Positions 38,018 through 47,525 of a DNA stretch of 64,000 bases are shown here, piece after piece (position 1 is the first letter of the stretch; every line of letters starts with the position of its first letter). A program made the translations under genes and the position numbers. Origin of the DNA: Marinomonas aquiplantarum (GTDB lineage: Bacteria; Pseudomonadota; Gammaproteobacteria; Pseudomonadales; Marinomonadaceae); contig NZ_QNRF01000002.1 of the NCBI RefSeq assembly GCF_003314975.1, forward strand, positions 1 through 64,000, given 5' to 3'. Below the pieces are notes generated by a model. It searched no databases. It was given only the letters and a program-made list of their open reading frames with translations, and was not told the DNA's origin.

Positions 38018-39520
38018 TTGGGTATGACACGGCGAAATTTTATGACTTCAAATTTAGTAGACGTTTTACTCGTCGGCGGCGGTGCTATGAGCACCACACT
38101 AGGCGTATTGCTAAAACAACTTGATCCTAATATGTCCATCTTAATGGTGGAGCGTTTAGACAGTGTCGCAAAAGAAAGTACGGATGGTTGGAATAACGCA
38201 GGGACAGGACATGCCGCGTATTGCGAATTAAATTACACCTCAGAAAATTCAGATGGTTCAGTGAACATTGATAAAGCGGTGAGCATTAATGCTGCTTTTG
38301 AAGTGAGCTTACAGTTCTGGTCTTACCTAGTTGAAAAAGGGTTAATGCCAGCGCCGAAAGAATTCATCAATCGCGTACCTCATCAGAGCTTTGTTTGGGG
38401 TGAGCGCAATGTCAAAATGCTAAAAGCACGTCATCAAGCCATGAGTGCGCATCCGGCGTTTAAAGAAATGCAGTACACGGAAGACCGTGAGACCTTGGCG
38501 CAATGGATGCCGTTAATTATGCAAAATCGTGGTTCAGACGAACCGCTTGCTGCGACCCGTATTGAGCATGGGGCAGACGTTAACTTTGGTGCCATTGCTC
38601 GTAACATGAGTAAATTGCTGGAAGGGACTGATCAGTTTGAACTTAGCTTGAAGAGTGAAGTGACAGACCTTGAGCAAGGTTCAGATGGTCGCTGGAAAGT
38701 CACTTTGGATGTGAATGGCAAAGAACGAGTTGTAGACGCCAAGTTTGTTTTCTTGGGTGCTGGTGGTGGCGCGTTGCCGTTGCTACAAAAGTCCGGTATC
38801 AAAGAAAGCAATGGCTATGGCGGTTTTCCTGTTAGTGGTCAATGGCTGGTTTGCGATAAACCAGAGTTGGTTGAGCAGCACTACGCTAAAGTATATGGTG
38901 CGGCTCCAATTGGTGCGCCGCCTATGTCAGTACCCCATTTAGATACTCGTATCATTGATGGGAAAAAAGCCATTTTGTTCGGGCCTTTTGCAGGTTTCAC
39001 CACGAAGTTCTTAAAAACTGGCTCATTCTTGGATCTGCCAAAGAGTGTTCGCTTCAACAACATCAAACCTATGTTGAGTGTCGGCAAGAACAACATGGAT
39101 CTGACTCGTTACTTGATCAGTGAGGTGATGCAATCCCATAAAGATCGTTGTAACTCTTTGCGTCAATTTTACCCAGAGGCAAAAGACGAAGATTGGGAGT
39201 TGGCGTACGCAGGGCAGCGAGTTCAGATTATCAAGAAAGACGAGAAGGGTGCAGGCAAACTGGAGTTTGGTACTGAAGCAATCACATCATCAGACGGTTC
39301 TTTGGCTGCTTTGCTGGGGGCGTCACCTGGTGCATCGACTACGGTGAATACCATGATTGGCATTCTTGAGCGTTGTTTCGCTGATCGTTTAAATGACAGT
39401 GAATGGCGAGCGAAAATGAAGCAAATGGTGCCGTCTTACGGCGAGTCATTGGTTGAAAATACGGACTTGTTACTGACGATCCGTGATCGCACCCTGTCAA
39501 CATTGGAATTAAAGCCATAA
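38018..39520 (+). CDS. mqo: Malate:quinone oxidoreductase
   Basis: Up to 500 residues. FAD-binding N terminus VDVLLVGGGAMSTTLGVLLKQL, then ERLDSVAKESTDGWNNAGTGHAAYCELNYT, a hallmark of Mqo, plus GAPPMSVPHLDTRIIDG and LLGASPGAST near the end. It is a peripheral membrane flavoprotein that oxidises malate to oxaloacetate and reduces quinone. Three possible starts exist: TTG 38018, ATG 38024 and ATG 38042; none has a strong ribosome site. The last gives MTSNLVDVLLVGGG and matches the domain boundary best. Confidence 0.94.
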   Translation: MGMTRRNFMTSNLVDVLLVGGGAMSTTLGVLLKQLDPNMSILMVERLDSVAKESTDGWNNAGTGHAAYCELNYTSENSDGSVNIDKAVSINAAFEVSLQFWSYLVEKGLMPAPKEFINRVPHQSFVWGERNVKMLKARHQAMSAHPAFKEMQYTEDRETLAQWMPLIMQNRGSDEPLAATRIEHGADVNFGAIARNMSKLLEGTDQFELSLKSEVTDLEQGSDGRWKVTLDVNGKERVVDAKFVFLGAGGGALPLLQKSGIKESNGYGGFPVSGQWLVCDKPELVEQHYAKVYGAAPIGAPPMSVPHLDTRIIDGKKAILFGPFAGFTTKFLKTGSFLDLPKSVRFNNIKPMLSVGKNNMDLTRYLISEVMQSHKDRCNSLRQFYPEAKDEDWELAYAGQRVQIIKKDEKGAGKLEFGTEAITSSDGSLAALLGASPGASTTVNTMIGILERCFADRLNDSEWRAKMKQMVPSYGESLVENTDLLLTIRDRTLSTLELKP

Positions 39521-39540
39521 GCCGGTTTTAATGTCTTTCA

Positions 39541-39570
39541 AAAGCTGGGAATGTGGCCCAGCTTTTTTGT
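39541..39570 (+). terminator. Terminator after mqo
   Basis: AAAGCTGGG / CCCAGCTTT arms (39541-39549 and 39558-39566) followed by TTT. Confidence 0.88.
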
Positions 39571-39596
39571 ATCCGTCAAATAAGTAGAGAGAGATT

Positions 39597-39860
39597 ATGT
39601 CAGTAACCTTTGCCGATCGGGCAGATCAGCTGTGTGATAAATTGCGCGAACTAGAGCATCAAGCAGAAGAAGGAGATCAACTCTTTTATTGTGCTTATCT
39701 ATTAGGCTTGCTGGGGTTGCACAGCAGTGTAGAAGGAGAGGGTGCGGATGAATTTGACTTCGCCTTTGAAGGGACTCTGAAAGAAACACTTGAATCCGAA
39801 GGCGTATCAGAAGCGGATCAGCAAGAAATCTTGCAGCTTTGGAAGTCTGTGATAGCGTAA
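39597..39860 (+). CDS. yfcL: YfcL-family small protein
   Basis: 87 residues, acidic and helical, without membrane segment. It resembles E. coli YfcL in length, in the central GDQLFYCAYLLGLLGLHSSV and in the late SEADQQEILQLWKSV. Function is unknown. AGAGAG precedes ATG, and a terminator follows at once. Confidence 0.75.
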   Translation: MSVTFADRADQLCDKLRELEHQAEEGDQLFYCAYLLGLLGLHSSVEGEGADEFDFAFEGTLKETLESEGVSEADQQEILQLWKSVIA

Positions 39861-39882
39861 GCAGTCGTTCTTTCTATGCCAT

Positions 39883-39916
39883 AAAAAAAGAGAAGTCTTG
39901 GACTTCTCTTTTTTGT
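39883..39916. terminator. Bidirectional terminator after yfcL
   Basis: AGAGAAGTC / GACTTCTCT arms with a three-base loop, flanked by A and T runs, between convergent genes. Confidence 0.92.
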
Positions 39917-39955
39917 TTTTGCTTTGCTGACGTTTTATTGTCTTTGCAGCCAATA

Positions 39956-40684
39956 TTAAAGCTGTGGCTTTTCTGGTCTTGGGGCATACGCAAAGACATC
40001 TGAAAAACAATTGTTCTCCTTCAGGCCTTTTGCTTCAAGCTGGTCTAATGTGCCATAGACCATGCCGACTGAACCGCTGATGAAAGCCGCGCTGTCTGAC
40101 AGATCTGGGTGATCGGCTAAAATGGCTTCATACAACCAGCCCGTACGACCGTTCCACTCATCAGAACCATCATTAACCACAAGGTTCACAGACACATTGT
40201 CATGTTGCCTTGCACTTTCTAACCAAGCTTCTGCAAAGGCATCTTGTGGTGTTCTAACGCCCCAATAAAATGATATTTTGCCTTCAAAGTGACGCGCAAC
40301 TAAGTCACTGAATAGACTTTTTACTTGAGCAAAGCCAGTACCGCCAGCAATAAGTAAGATGTGTTCAGAGGCCAGGCTCAGAGCTTCACTTTCTAGGTGG
40401 CAGTCTCCACCTGGTGCTTTTAGGCTGACTTCTGACGATTGTCGAAGATGTGCCACGACCTTGTGAGCAAGGGAGTCGGGATCACTAACAAGAATGTATA
40501 AGGTCAGAAGTGGCAATTCGCCAGGCGCACTACCAATGGAATAAGGGACTTGCTCGCCCGTTGGTAGCTGGATCATAACGTATTGACCCGCGATAAAAGA
40601 AAAGGAATCCATTTCCAATGTGACTTGATAAACATCTTTATTAACCAGTTCAACAGCCTTTACCTTGGCGGTCACTTCATTCAT
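39956..40684 (-). CDS. NAD(P)H-flavin reductase (Fre/LuxG-like)
   Basis: About 242 residues. FAD-domain strands and PYSIGSAP (flavin site, with Val where the usual Arg precedes Pro-Tyr-Ser), then the NAD(P)H domain opening LLIAGGTGFAQVKSLF and YWGVRTPQDAFAEAWL, ending with a C-terminal FAYAPRP. No ferredoxin domain. It likely transfers electrons from NAD(P)H to free flavin. ATG 40684 is chosen from GGAG eight bases upstream; a longer in-frame start at 40702 lacks one. Located downstream of rho on the same strand. Confidence 0.88.
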   Translation of the reverse strand: MNEVTAKVKAVELVNKDVYQVTLEMDSFSFIAGQYVMIQLPTGEQVPYSIGSAPGELPLLTLYILVSDPDSLAHKVVAHLRQSSEVSLKAPGGDCHLESEALSLASEHILLIAGGTGFAQVKSLFSDLVARHFEGKISFYWGVRTPQDAFAEAWLESARQHDNVSVNLVVNDGSDEWNGRTGWLYEAILADHPDLSDSAAFISGSVGMVYGTLDQLEAKGLKENNCFSDVFAYAPRPEKPQL

Positions 40685-40747
40685 GTTGTTACTCCGTCGC
40701 ACATTTGTCAGCCAAAAGACAAATGTCAGTTATGCTTTCTAGAATGG

Positions 40748-40780
40748 AAAAAAAACCACTTTTAAAAAGTGGTTTTTCAG
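40748..40780 (-). terminator. Terminator after rho
   Basis: AAAACCACTTTT / AAAAGTGGTTTT type stem; on the minus strand it is followed by a long T run. It lies 15-45 bp past the rho stop. Confidence 0.88.
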
Positions 40781-40793
40781 GTTGTGTATCGAC

Positions 40794-42059
40794 TTACTTA
40801 TTCTTGCCTTTCATTGACTCGAAGAATTCGTCATTGGTCTTGGTGACTCGAAGTCGATCAATGAGGAACTCGGTAGCGGCAATGTCTTCCATAGGATTAA
40901 GTAGTTTACGAAGAATCCACATGCGTTGCAGTTCATCTTCGGATGTCAGTAGGTCTTCACGACGCGTACCTGAGCGGCGAATATTGATAGCTGGGAAGGT
41001 TCGTTTCTCAGCAATCTTACGGTCAAGGTGAAGCTCAGAGTTACCTGTACCTTTAAATTCTTCGAAGATAACTTCGTCCATTTTGGACCCAGTATCTACC
41101 AGTGCTGTTGCGATGATGGTTAAACTGCCACCTTCTTCAACGTTACGCGCCGCACCGAAGAAACGTTTTGGACGTTCAAGGGCATTGGCATCCACACCAC
41201 CGGTTAAGACTTTACCTGAAGAAGGAATGACGGTGTTGTAAGCACGAGCCAAACGGGTAATAGAATCTAGCAAAATGACAACGTCTTTTTTGTGCTCAAC
41301 CAAGCGCTTGGCTTTTTCGATAACCATTTCAGCCACTTGAACGTGACGTGCTGGTGGTTCATCAAAGGTAGAGGCAACGACTTCACCGCGAACGGTACGA
41401 GACATCTCAGTTACTTCCTCTGGACGTTCATCGATCAAAAGAACGATCAAATGACATTCCGGATTATTGCGAGTAATGGAATTCGCAATGTTTTGTAGCA
41501 TAAAGGTTTTACCGGCTTTTGGTGGTGATACCACCAAGGCACGTTGACCTTTACCCATTGGGGCAACCAGATCAATGATGCGTGAGGTAACATCTTCGGT
41601 TGAGCCGTTACCCGCTTCCATGGCCAAACGGTCATCAGCAAAAAGAGGCGTTAAGTTCTCAAATAAGATTTTGTTGCGAACACTGTCTGGCTTGTCGAAA
41701 TTAATTTCGTTTACTTTTAGAAGGGCAAAGTAACGCTCGCCGTCTTTCGGTGGACGAATTTTCCCCGCAATGGTGTCACCTGTACGAAGATTAAATCGAC
41801 GTATTTGGCTTGGCGAAACATAAATGTCGTCTGGCCCAGCTAGGTAAGAACAATCTGGCGATCGAAGGAAACCGAAGCCATCTTGTAAAATTTCAAGGAT
41901 ACCATCGCCATAGATGTCTTCCCCACTTTTTGCATGACGCTTAAGGATGGAGAAAATAACATCTTGTTTGCGTGAACGAGCCATGTTGTCTAGGCCCATT
42001 TCTGATGCGATTTCTAAAAGTTCGTGTACTGATTTCTGTTTTAATTCGGTAAGGTTCAT
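40794..42059 (-). CDS. rho: Transcription termination factor Rho
   Basis: 421 residues, standard length. The N-terminal RNA-binding domain contains [30 protein letters not shown] (RNP-like and Q-loop residues), followed by the RecA-like motor: Walker [14 protein letters not shown], Walker [18 protein letters not shown], and [20 protein letters not shown]. Hexameric RNA helicase. A long leader precedes it. Confidence 0.97.
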   Translation of the reverse strand: MNLTELKQKSVHELLEIASEMGLDNMARSRKQDVIFSILKRHAKSGEDIYGDGILEILQDGFGFLRSPDCSYLAGPDDIYVSPSQIRRFNLRTGDTIAGKIRPPKDGERYFALLKVNEINFDKPDSVRNKILFENLTPLFADDRLAMEAGNGSTEDVTSRIIDLVAPMGKGQRALVVSPPKAGKTFMLQNIANSITRNNPECHLIVLLIDERPEEVTEMSRTVRGEVVASTFDEPPARHVQVAEMVIEKAKRLVEHKKDVVILLDSITRLARAYNTVIPSSGKVLTGGVDANALERPKRFFGAARNVEEGGSLTIIATALVDTGSKMDEVIFEEFKGTGNSELHLDRKIAEKRTFPAINIRRSGTRREDLLTSEDELQRMWILRKLLNPMEDIAATEFLIDRLRVTKTNDEFFESMKGKNK

Positions 42060-42579
42060 AAACGGGTTTGTATTAGCTCATTTGAGGAAAATTGACAGGA
42101 TTAAAAGGGCTTTTTATTAAGCCAGACTAATCTGTGTCTGGAAGTATCTAACAATGTATCAGCCACTCGGCACCAAAGAAACGAGCAATGTTTTTAAGGT
42201 ATGCTCTATTTATAAGGGCCCGGATAGGGCTAAGCCAATACAGCGCGAAACAATTTGATTGGAGTCTTTCAGAGGCCATTTATAGTTGGCTCTTCATCAA
42301 GACCATCCATACTATAGATCGACTTAAAGGCAAGGTCTATAGAGAAAACTAGGAAAAAAGCAATTTCTGGTAATTTTTTGATCAAAATAGGGTTTTTAGG
42401 GGGGTACAGAGGGAAAATAGTCGTTTGTTCTCTTGATTTTCTTAGAAAAGGTTTGATCAGCGATAAAAAAAGCCATCAATCTTATGGTTTTTATGAGTTG
42501 ATCCATCAATGCTTCTTCAGTTAACTGATATACTCTCAACTCAACACCTTTTTGATTTCAGCAAGATAAGGTTTACTGG
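42060..42579. promoter_or_regulatory. Divergent rho/ppx intergenic region
   Basis: About 520 bp with no gene (trxA, often next to rho, is absent). It contains a stem CCAGAC / GTCTGG (42122-42141) near the rho start and a second CTATAGATC / GGTCTATAG pair (42312-42342, one G-T). A long rho leader is known in other bacteria for autoregulation; whether these stems serve that is unknown. Confidence 0.45.
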
Positions 42580-44097
42580 ATGCAGTCTCTCTTTTTGCAA
42601 CAATCTCATGATTTCCCTTTCGAAAAAATAGCCGCCATTGACTTGGGCTCCAACAGCTTCCATATGGTGGTTGCTCAAGTGACGCACGGGCAGCTTCGTA
42701 TCACTGGCGAGTTTGGTGAAAAAGTACAACTGGCAGCAGGCCTAGTAGATGACCATCTAGATGAGGCATCACAACAGCGCGGTCTGGAATGCTTGGCGCA
42801 ATTTGCTCAAGTGATTGAAGACATGCCACCTGGGTCTGTACGAGTAGTGGGCACCAACGCCTTACGTGTGGCCAAAAATCGTTATGACTTTATTGGCAGT
42901 GCCATGGACATCATGAGCCACCCGGTGGAAATCATTGCAGGGCGAGAAGAGGCTCGATTGATTTACGTCGGCGTCTCCAACACCATGGATCATGGTGAAT
43001 CAAAACGTTTAGTGGTCGACATTGGTGGTGGTAGTACCGAGTTTATTATTGGTAAGCAACTGGAGCCTATTTTAACGGAAAGTTTGCACATGGGCTGTGT
43101 GAGCTTTGCTAAACGTTTCTTTCATGACGGTGTGATTTCAAAATCAAACTTTCAGAAAGCGGTGACGGCGGCTCGTCTTGAGCTACTGAGTATTCAGGAT
43201 GATTATCTAGATGAAGCTTGGGATGTCTCCATTGGTTCGTCTGGTACTATTAAAGCAGCGTTTAATATAGTGAAGGAAAATAATTGGGGAAAGAAAGGCA
43301 TCACGCCGAAAAACCTCAAGCAAATCCAAAAGGCCCTATTTCAAGCTGGACATGCAGATAACATTGACCTAGTCGGATTGAAACCCGAGCGAAAAAGTAC
43401 TTTTGCCGCAGGCATCGCTATTTTAACGGCGGTGTTTGAGTGTTTTGACATTAAGCAGATGGACTTTTCTACTGGGGCGCTCAGAGAAGGTGTGTTGTAC
43501 GACATTATGGGTCGTTACGCGGAAACCGACATTCGTGAGCGCACCGTTAACTACATGCTGAATCAATACCATATTGATACCGAGCAAGCGAAATTAGTCA
43601 CTCAGACCGCACTCTCCGCGTTAGCTCAGGTGAAGGATGATTGGGGGTTGAGCAGTATTTCGAGTGAAGACTTATTGCGCTGGGCTGGTTTGTTGCATGA
43701 GGTTGGTGTGGGCATTTCGCACAGCCGTTATCACAAACATGGTGCCTACATTATTAGCGAATCTGATATGCCGGGCTTTTCGCAACAAGAGCAACAAGCG
43801 CTGGCGAACTTGATCTTGCGCCATCGTCGTAAGTTCACTCAATCTTTGGGCTATCGTTTTACCAAAGGGGATCAGCAGGATCTGGATCGACTGTCGATCT
43901 TGTTGCGTTTGGCTATTTTGCTGCACCATGATCGCAAAGAGGGTGACATGCCTATCTTTACGTTGAAGGCGTCTGAGAAAAGTTTGCATGCAGAGTTTTT
44001 GGCGGATTGGTTAGACAGTCGACCTTTGACTTTGGCTAACTTACAGCGTGAAGCCGAAGTGTTGGCTCCAAACGGTTACACACTGACGTTTGAATAA
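42580..44097 (+). CDS. ppx: Exopolyphosphatase / Ppx-GppA phosphatase
   Basis: 505 residues. ASKHA-fold motifs: AAIDLGSNSFHMVVAQV, VRVVGTNALRVAKN, REEARLIYVGV, VVDIGGGSTEFIIG, and SSGTIKA. The C-terminal HD-like region includes LRWAGLLHEVGVGISHSRYHKHGAYII and HRRK. It releases phosphate from polyphosphate and may act on pppGpp. Its counterpart ppk1 lies 10 kb upstream on the other strand. Confidence 0.93.
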   Translation: MQSLFLQQSHDFPFEKIAAIDLGSNSFHMVVAQVTHGQLRITGEFGEKVQLAAGLVDDHLDEASQQRGLECLAQFAQVIEDMPPGSVRVVGTNALRVAKNRYDFIGSAMDIMSHPVEIIAGREEARLIYVGVSNTMDHGESKRLVVDIGGGSTEFIIGKQLEPILTESLHMGCVSFAKRFFHDGVISKSNFQKAVTAARLELLSIQDDYLDEAWDVSIGSSGTIKAAFNIVKENNWGKKGITPKNLKQIQKALFQAGHADNIDLVGLKPERKSTFAAGIAILTAVFECFDIKQMDFSTGALREGVLYDIMGRYAETDIRERTVNYMLNQYHIDTEQAKLVTQTALSALAQVKDDWGLSSISSEDLLRWAGLLHEVGVGISHSRYHKHGAYIISESDMPGFSQQEQQALANLILRHRRKFTQSLGYRFTKGDQQDLDRLSILLRLAILLHHDRKEGDMPIFTLKASEKSLHAEFLADWLDSRPLTLANLQREAEVLAPNGYTLTFE

Positions 44098-44110
44098 CCA
44101 TAAAAAGCTC

Positions 44111-44139
44111 AGCCAACATCCTTCGTTGTGATGTTGGCT
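44111..44139. terminator. Hairpin between ppx and the 115-aa gene
   Basis: Perfect 10-bp arms AGCCAACATC (44111-44120) / GATGTTGGCT (44130-44139), overlapping the stop of the convergent minus-strand gene. A weak A/T context surrounds it, likely a shared terminator. Confidence 0.6.
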
Positions 44140-44485
44140 AGTTCAGTTTTTCGATTGTGCGGTACAAGGCCGCCACTTCTTCCCTTTGTAGACCACTGAC
44201 TCGTGACATTCGGCCAATGCTGGAAGTGACTTGTACGGATTCCTTACCTTCTTCTTCTTTCTCCTGTTTATCTCCTTTGGTCTCATCTAATTGAGATTGG
44301 GAGGAGGCTAAAAGTTGTTTCGCTTGTTCAGATAAGTCTACTGCTGGTTCCCGCTCTTGTTGTGATGAGGTTTGCGGGCGCACTTCTACCGCCGGCTGTA
44401 TTGTCGGTATGGTAAGGCGATTTAGTGGTATGGATGAGATTGACACAGTAGTACCTCGGTAGCCATCTAAGACACAACTTTGCAA
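44138..44485 (-). CDS. Hypothetical low-complexity protein, 115 aa
   Basis: 115 residues, not recognised. The N-terminal third is Ser/Ile/Thr/Pro-containing, the middle is rich in Gln, Ser, Glu and Lys (KGDKQEKEEEGKE) and predicted disordered, and the C terminus ends in a probable amphipathic helix, LQREEVAALYRTIEKLN. No signal peptide or membrane segment. It is divergent from the tubulin-like gene across 333 bp and convergent with ppx. Reading frame is clean but support beyond ORF integrity is limited. Confidence 0.55.
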   Translation of the reverse strand: MQSCVLDGYRGTTVSISSIPLNRLTIPTIQPAVEVRPQTSSQQEREPAVDLSEQAKQLLASSQSQLDETKGDKQEKEEEGKESVQVTSSIGRMSRVSGLQREEVAALYRTIEKLN

Positions 44486-44818
44486 ATAAGCTTAGTACAA
44501 AGATTAACTTTCTGATCGAAATAGTGTAATTTTTTGTTATTAATATGTAAGTATTGTCATCTGTTCTGAAAAATCGCTGTGATTTGAAAGGAATAAGCCT
44601 AATTGGAGAGCTTATACAAAAGATTGACGATACCTGACAAAAATTTTGCGTTCTGCCTCATCATGTTCGTGCCTTTGTTATATAAGGATGATATTGTTTG
44701 AGTATAGATATTGAAAAAAACGTGCATTTAACAGAGCAAAAAGTTTGTTTTCTTAATGCCTTAGTAGCGATAAGCAGATCGCCTGTTGTAAGTAGATTGC
44801 TTCAAAAAAGGATGCCAC
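44486..44818. other. Divergent AT-rich intergenic region upstream of the tubulin-like gene
   Basis: About 333 bp without a convincing gene. TATATAAGG near 44679 and similar AT-rich boxes suggest promoters. AAAAAAGGATGCCAC supplies a ribosome site (AGGA) seven to eight bases before ATG 44819. Confidence 0.45.
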
Positions 44819-46849
44819 ATGAGTCAAGACAACCTGCCAATAGAACACCTCTATTATACGGAACCGAATCTAGAGAAAATCTTAGAAAATTTGGACGTTG
44901 TTCGCGGTCAGATTCACCCACCGGTGACGACAGAAGGACCACAGAATGTTGATCAGGTATTTCCGTCAGTCTGTCTGATTGGCTTAGGGCGTTGTGGCTC
45001 TAATATCGCTTTGGATGTGGCGTCTTTGGTATACGATGCGCGTGCAAACTACATGCGTGAAGTGGAAAACCAAGAGCTGCTGGACACCGAACGAGAGTTC
45101 CGTCCGATGCGCTGGATTCGCAAGCATTTACCCATCGAAGGCAAAGATGGCTTCAAGCCAGTATTCTTAATTGAACCGATCGTCTTACTGGGTGACTTAG
45201 ATAAAGACATTGAAGGACGTATTCGTTTTTCAAACCAAGAAGGCCGTGAGCAGTTCTTGGAAGAGTACAAAAAATTACAAATCATGGACTTATCCGAAGT
45301 GCATGCTGGTGGTGCTGGTAACGCGCCTATCCTAGGTCAATACCTAGCGAAAATCATTCTAAATAAAGATACGTCGACCTTCCGTAACGAAGATTGGAAA
45401 CACCTGCATTCTTATTTGGTGGATTCTTGTGGTATCAAAGCCAACCAATCTCGCTTGTACTTCTACATCTTTAGTGCGGGTGGTGGTACAGGTTCAGGTA
45501 TGGCCTCTGAATTTGGTTTGGCTCAGCAATTCTCCTATCTTAGTAAAACCTTTGATTACCGTTCTGACCAATCGCAATTGGTGGATAAGCGTCACAGCTT
45601 TGTCTTTGAGCCTATTTTTACCTCTGGTATTTGTATCCTACCGAATATTTCCGGTAAGAACGTGGAAATCTCAGAAGCCTTGCACATCAATGCTGGTCGT
45701 CTGTTGACGAAATACATCTCGGAAGAATGGAATTTCTCTTACAACGAAGAGCGTGAAGAAGACGAAGTGCCTGCCGATGTGATGGAACGTATTCGTCCTT
45801 GGAACTCCATGATGCTAATTTCAAACGATATTATGCGTTATGCGGAAGAAGAAGATGGTGGCGATGCCGATAGTATTGATGTGAATACTATGGAGAAATA
45901 CGCGAACCAATATATCTCTCAGCAGATCTTCAACATCCTGACGGCTCAAGCGGTGACAACGGATTACGATGAGGATTATTTCCGTCGTGCGGGGATTGAT
46001 ATTTCCGAAACCATTCGTCTTGATGCCAATGACTTGTTTATGAGTTTGGCTGGCCCAGTTGCTGTCGCATATGCCGAGAGCGTAGTGGGTCCTGGTGTTC
46101 ATCAGGATATGGTCGACATTGATGACCTGTTCTGCCGTTCTATTGAGTTGCCTCACTTTAATGAAGACACATCAGCGATTGAAGGGGTGAGTGTATTGCC
46201 TGTTGAATCGGATCGTTACCGTCAAGCCATTAAAGATTTCCGTAAGAGTGGCTACGACATTTCTAAATTAAGTGATTTGCACTTCTTTAAGAACTGTTCC
46301 TCCATTGTGTCGATCATCTCTTTACCACGCGACTTCAAGTTGTCTTTCACTGCACTAAACCGCTTGAAAATGCACTTGAACCGTCTGTGTCCAAACACCA
46401 CGCTTAAGCGTTACGCCTTGGTGATTGGTGCGTCAGCGAATCTATCATTAACTACCCTGATTGCTAAGAGTCCATGTTTGAGTGATGACTTCTTAACCCT
46501 TATGGTGGCTTACATGAAGCGTTGTTTCGCAAAAGATGATTACCGTTACACGGATGAAGTGGATCAAGCGATCATTGATATGATTCAAATGGAAGACTTT
46601 GATGACAGCCTGGTCGATAAATACTTCAATAGCCACGAGAATCCAGCCAAAATTTTGGATACCAACTGGTACGCGATCAAGCCAATGTATGAGAAGAAGT
46701 ACCGTGAGTTGATCGACAATACGCAGCAGTTCGTTTCCATTAATGACATTCGTTTGGACATTGATAACGTCAGAAACGCCATTAAATATCTGCGTGAAAT
46801 TTACCGTCACCGTATCAGTAAGACTAACGTCCTTACCCTTAACGGCTAA
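44819..46849 (+). CDS. Tubulin/FtsZ-superfamily protein (stand-alone, 676 aa)
   Basis: 676 residues. The tubulin signature is exact, SAGGGTGSGMASEFG (GGGTGSG at 221-227), preceded by an N-terminal Rossmann-like glycine loop CLIGLGRCGSNIALDV (55-60). Later MLISNDIMRY (Asn336-Asp337) resembles the FtsZ PND-x-LL segment, and IRLDANDLFMSLAG (399-412) resembles the T7 loop NxDxxD, keeping both acidic residues (Asp402, Asp405) with Arg400 for Asn. It is much longer than FtsZ, with large insertions and an extra C-terminal helical part. No membrane segment. It is likely a GTP-binding, possibly polymerising protein related to the Tubulin_2/FtsZ-like families. Cellular role unknown; not the division FtsZ. 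Confidence 0.8.
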   Translation: MSQDNLPIEHLYYTEPNLEKILENLDVVRGQIHPPVTTEGPQNVDQVFPSVCLIGLGRCGSNIALDVASLVYDARANYMREVENQELLDTEREFRPMRWIRKHLPIEGKDGFKPVFLIEPIVLLGDLDKDIEGRIRFSNQEGREQFLEEYKKLQIMDLSEVHAGGAGNAPILGQYLAKIILNKDTSTFRNEDWKHLHSYLVDSCGIKANQSRLYFYIFSAGGGTGSGMASEFGLAQQFSYLSKTFDYRSDQSQLVDKRHSFVFEPIFTSGICILPNISGKNVEISEALHINAGRLLTKYISEEWNFSYNEEREEDEVPADVMERIRPWNSMMLISNDIMRYAEEEDGGDADSIDVNTMEKYANQYISQQIFNILTAQAVTTDYDEDYFRRAGIDISETIRLDANDLFMSLAGPVAVAYAESVVGPGVHQDMVDIDDLFCRSIELPHFNEDTSAIEGVSVLPVESDRYRQAIKDFRKSGYDISKLSDLHFFKNCSSIVSIISLPRDFKLSFTALNRLKMHLNRLCPNTTLKRYALVIGASANLSLTTLIAKSPCLSDDFLTLMVAYMKRCFAKDDYRYTDEVDQAIIDMIQMEDFDDSLVDKYFNSHENPAKILDTNWYAIKPMYEKKYRELIDNTQQFVSINDIRLDIDNVRNAIKYLREIYRHRISKTNVLTLNG

Positions 46850-46866
46850 GGGTTCTGAGCTTATTG

Positions 46867-46903
46867 AAAACGCCTGCTGGCTCACCAGCAGGCGTTTTTT
46901 TAT
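46867..46903 (+). terminator. Terminator after the tubulin-like gene
   Basis: Perfect 14-bp arms, AAAACGCCTGCTGG and its complement, with a four-base loop (46867-46898), followed by a T run. One of the strongest terminators in the window. Confidence 0.95.
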
Positions 46904-46977
46904 GTCATATGGTTATGAAAAGCAGGGCCAGCAATTCTGTTTTTTTCCTCGCGGGCATTAAGCATAGGATCAATTCA

Positions 46978-47361
46978 TTAGCGTCCAATCACTTCTACCT
47001 TCACATCCACAACACCGACACGAGTATCGGCGATACGCTGAAACGCCGCTTTACTCAGATCGATTACACGACCGCGAATAAATGGCCCACGATCGTTCAC
47101 ACGTACAACGACACTTTTCCCATTATCTAAATTGGTCACCCTTACCCGAGTACCAAAGGGTAAGCGCTTATGAGCGGCAGTCATGGCATTTTGATCAAAT
47201 GGCTCACCGCTTGCTGTGGTTCGGCCATGGTATTTGTCCGCGTAATAACTCGCGCCACCTTCTTCCGCAAAACCAGCGGCATCCTTGTGACTGATTGGCC
47301 CGCTGGAACAAGCAGACAATAACAGTAGGGCACCAGACAAACTCACAAACCGAGCGAACAT
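46978..47361 (-). CDS. RlpA-like double-psi beta-barrel lipoprotein
   Basis: 127 residues. A lipoprotein signal peptide with lipobox LLSAC (Cys18) is followed by an RlpA domain: [43 protein letters not shown], then [11 protein letters not shown] and [11 protein letters not shown]. Glu, His and Asp residues matching the lytic transglycosylase site of RlpA are present. No SPOR domain, so septal targeting is not assured. Outer-membrane attached, acting on peptidoglycan. Confidence 0.9.
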   Translation of the reverse strand: MFARFVSLSGALLLLSACSSGPISHKDAAGFAEEGGASYYADKYHGRTTASGEPFDQNAMTAAHKRLPFGTRVRVTNLDNGKSVVVRVNDRGPFIRGRVIDLSKAAFQRIADTRVGVVDVKVEVIGR

Positions 47362-47525
47362 AAAAAAACTCCCAAATAAAAGCCGATGATTCTATGCAGC
47401 GAAGCCTATTAAAATCCAGCCTCTGGAAAGCCTTTTAAAAAGCTTTTCAGGAAAGTGACAGAAATAGGCACTCAGTAGACGAATAACTTACTATGGGGCT
47501 GTTTGGGAATAGTTGAGGGGATGGA

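Noticed and set aside
44698-44952. 84-codon frame overlapping the start of the tubulin-like gene
   Set aside because: Most of it is out of frame over the tubulin-like coding region, its start has no ribosome site, and the translation looks non-protein-like.
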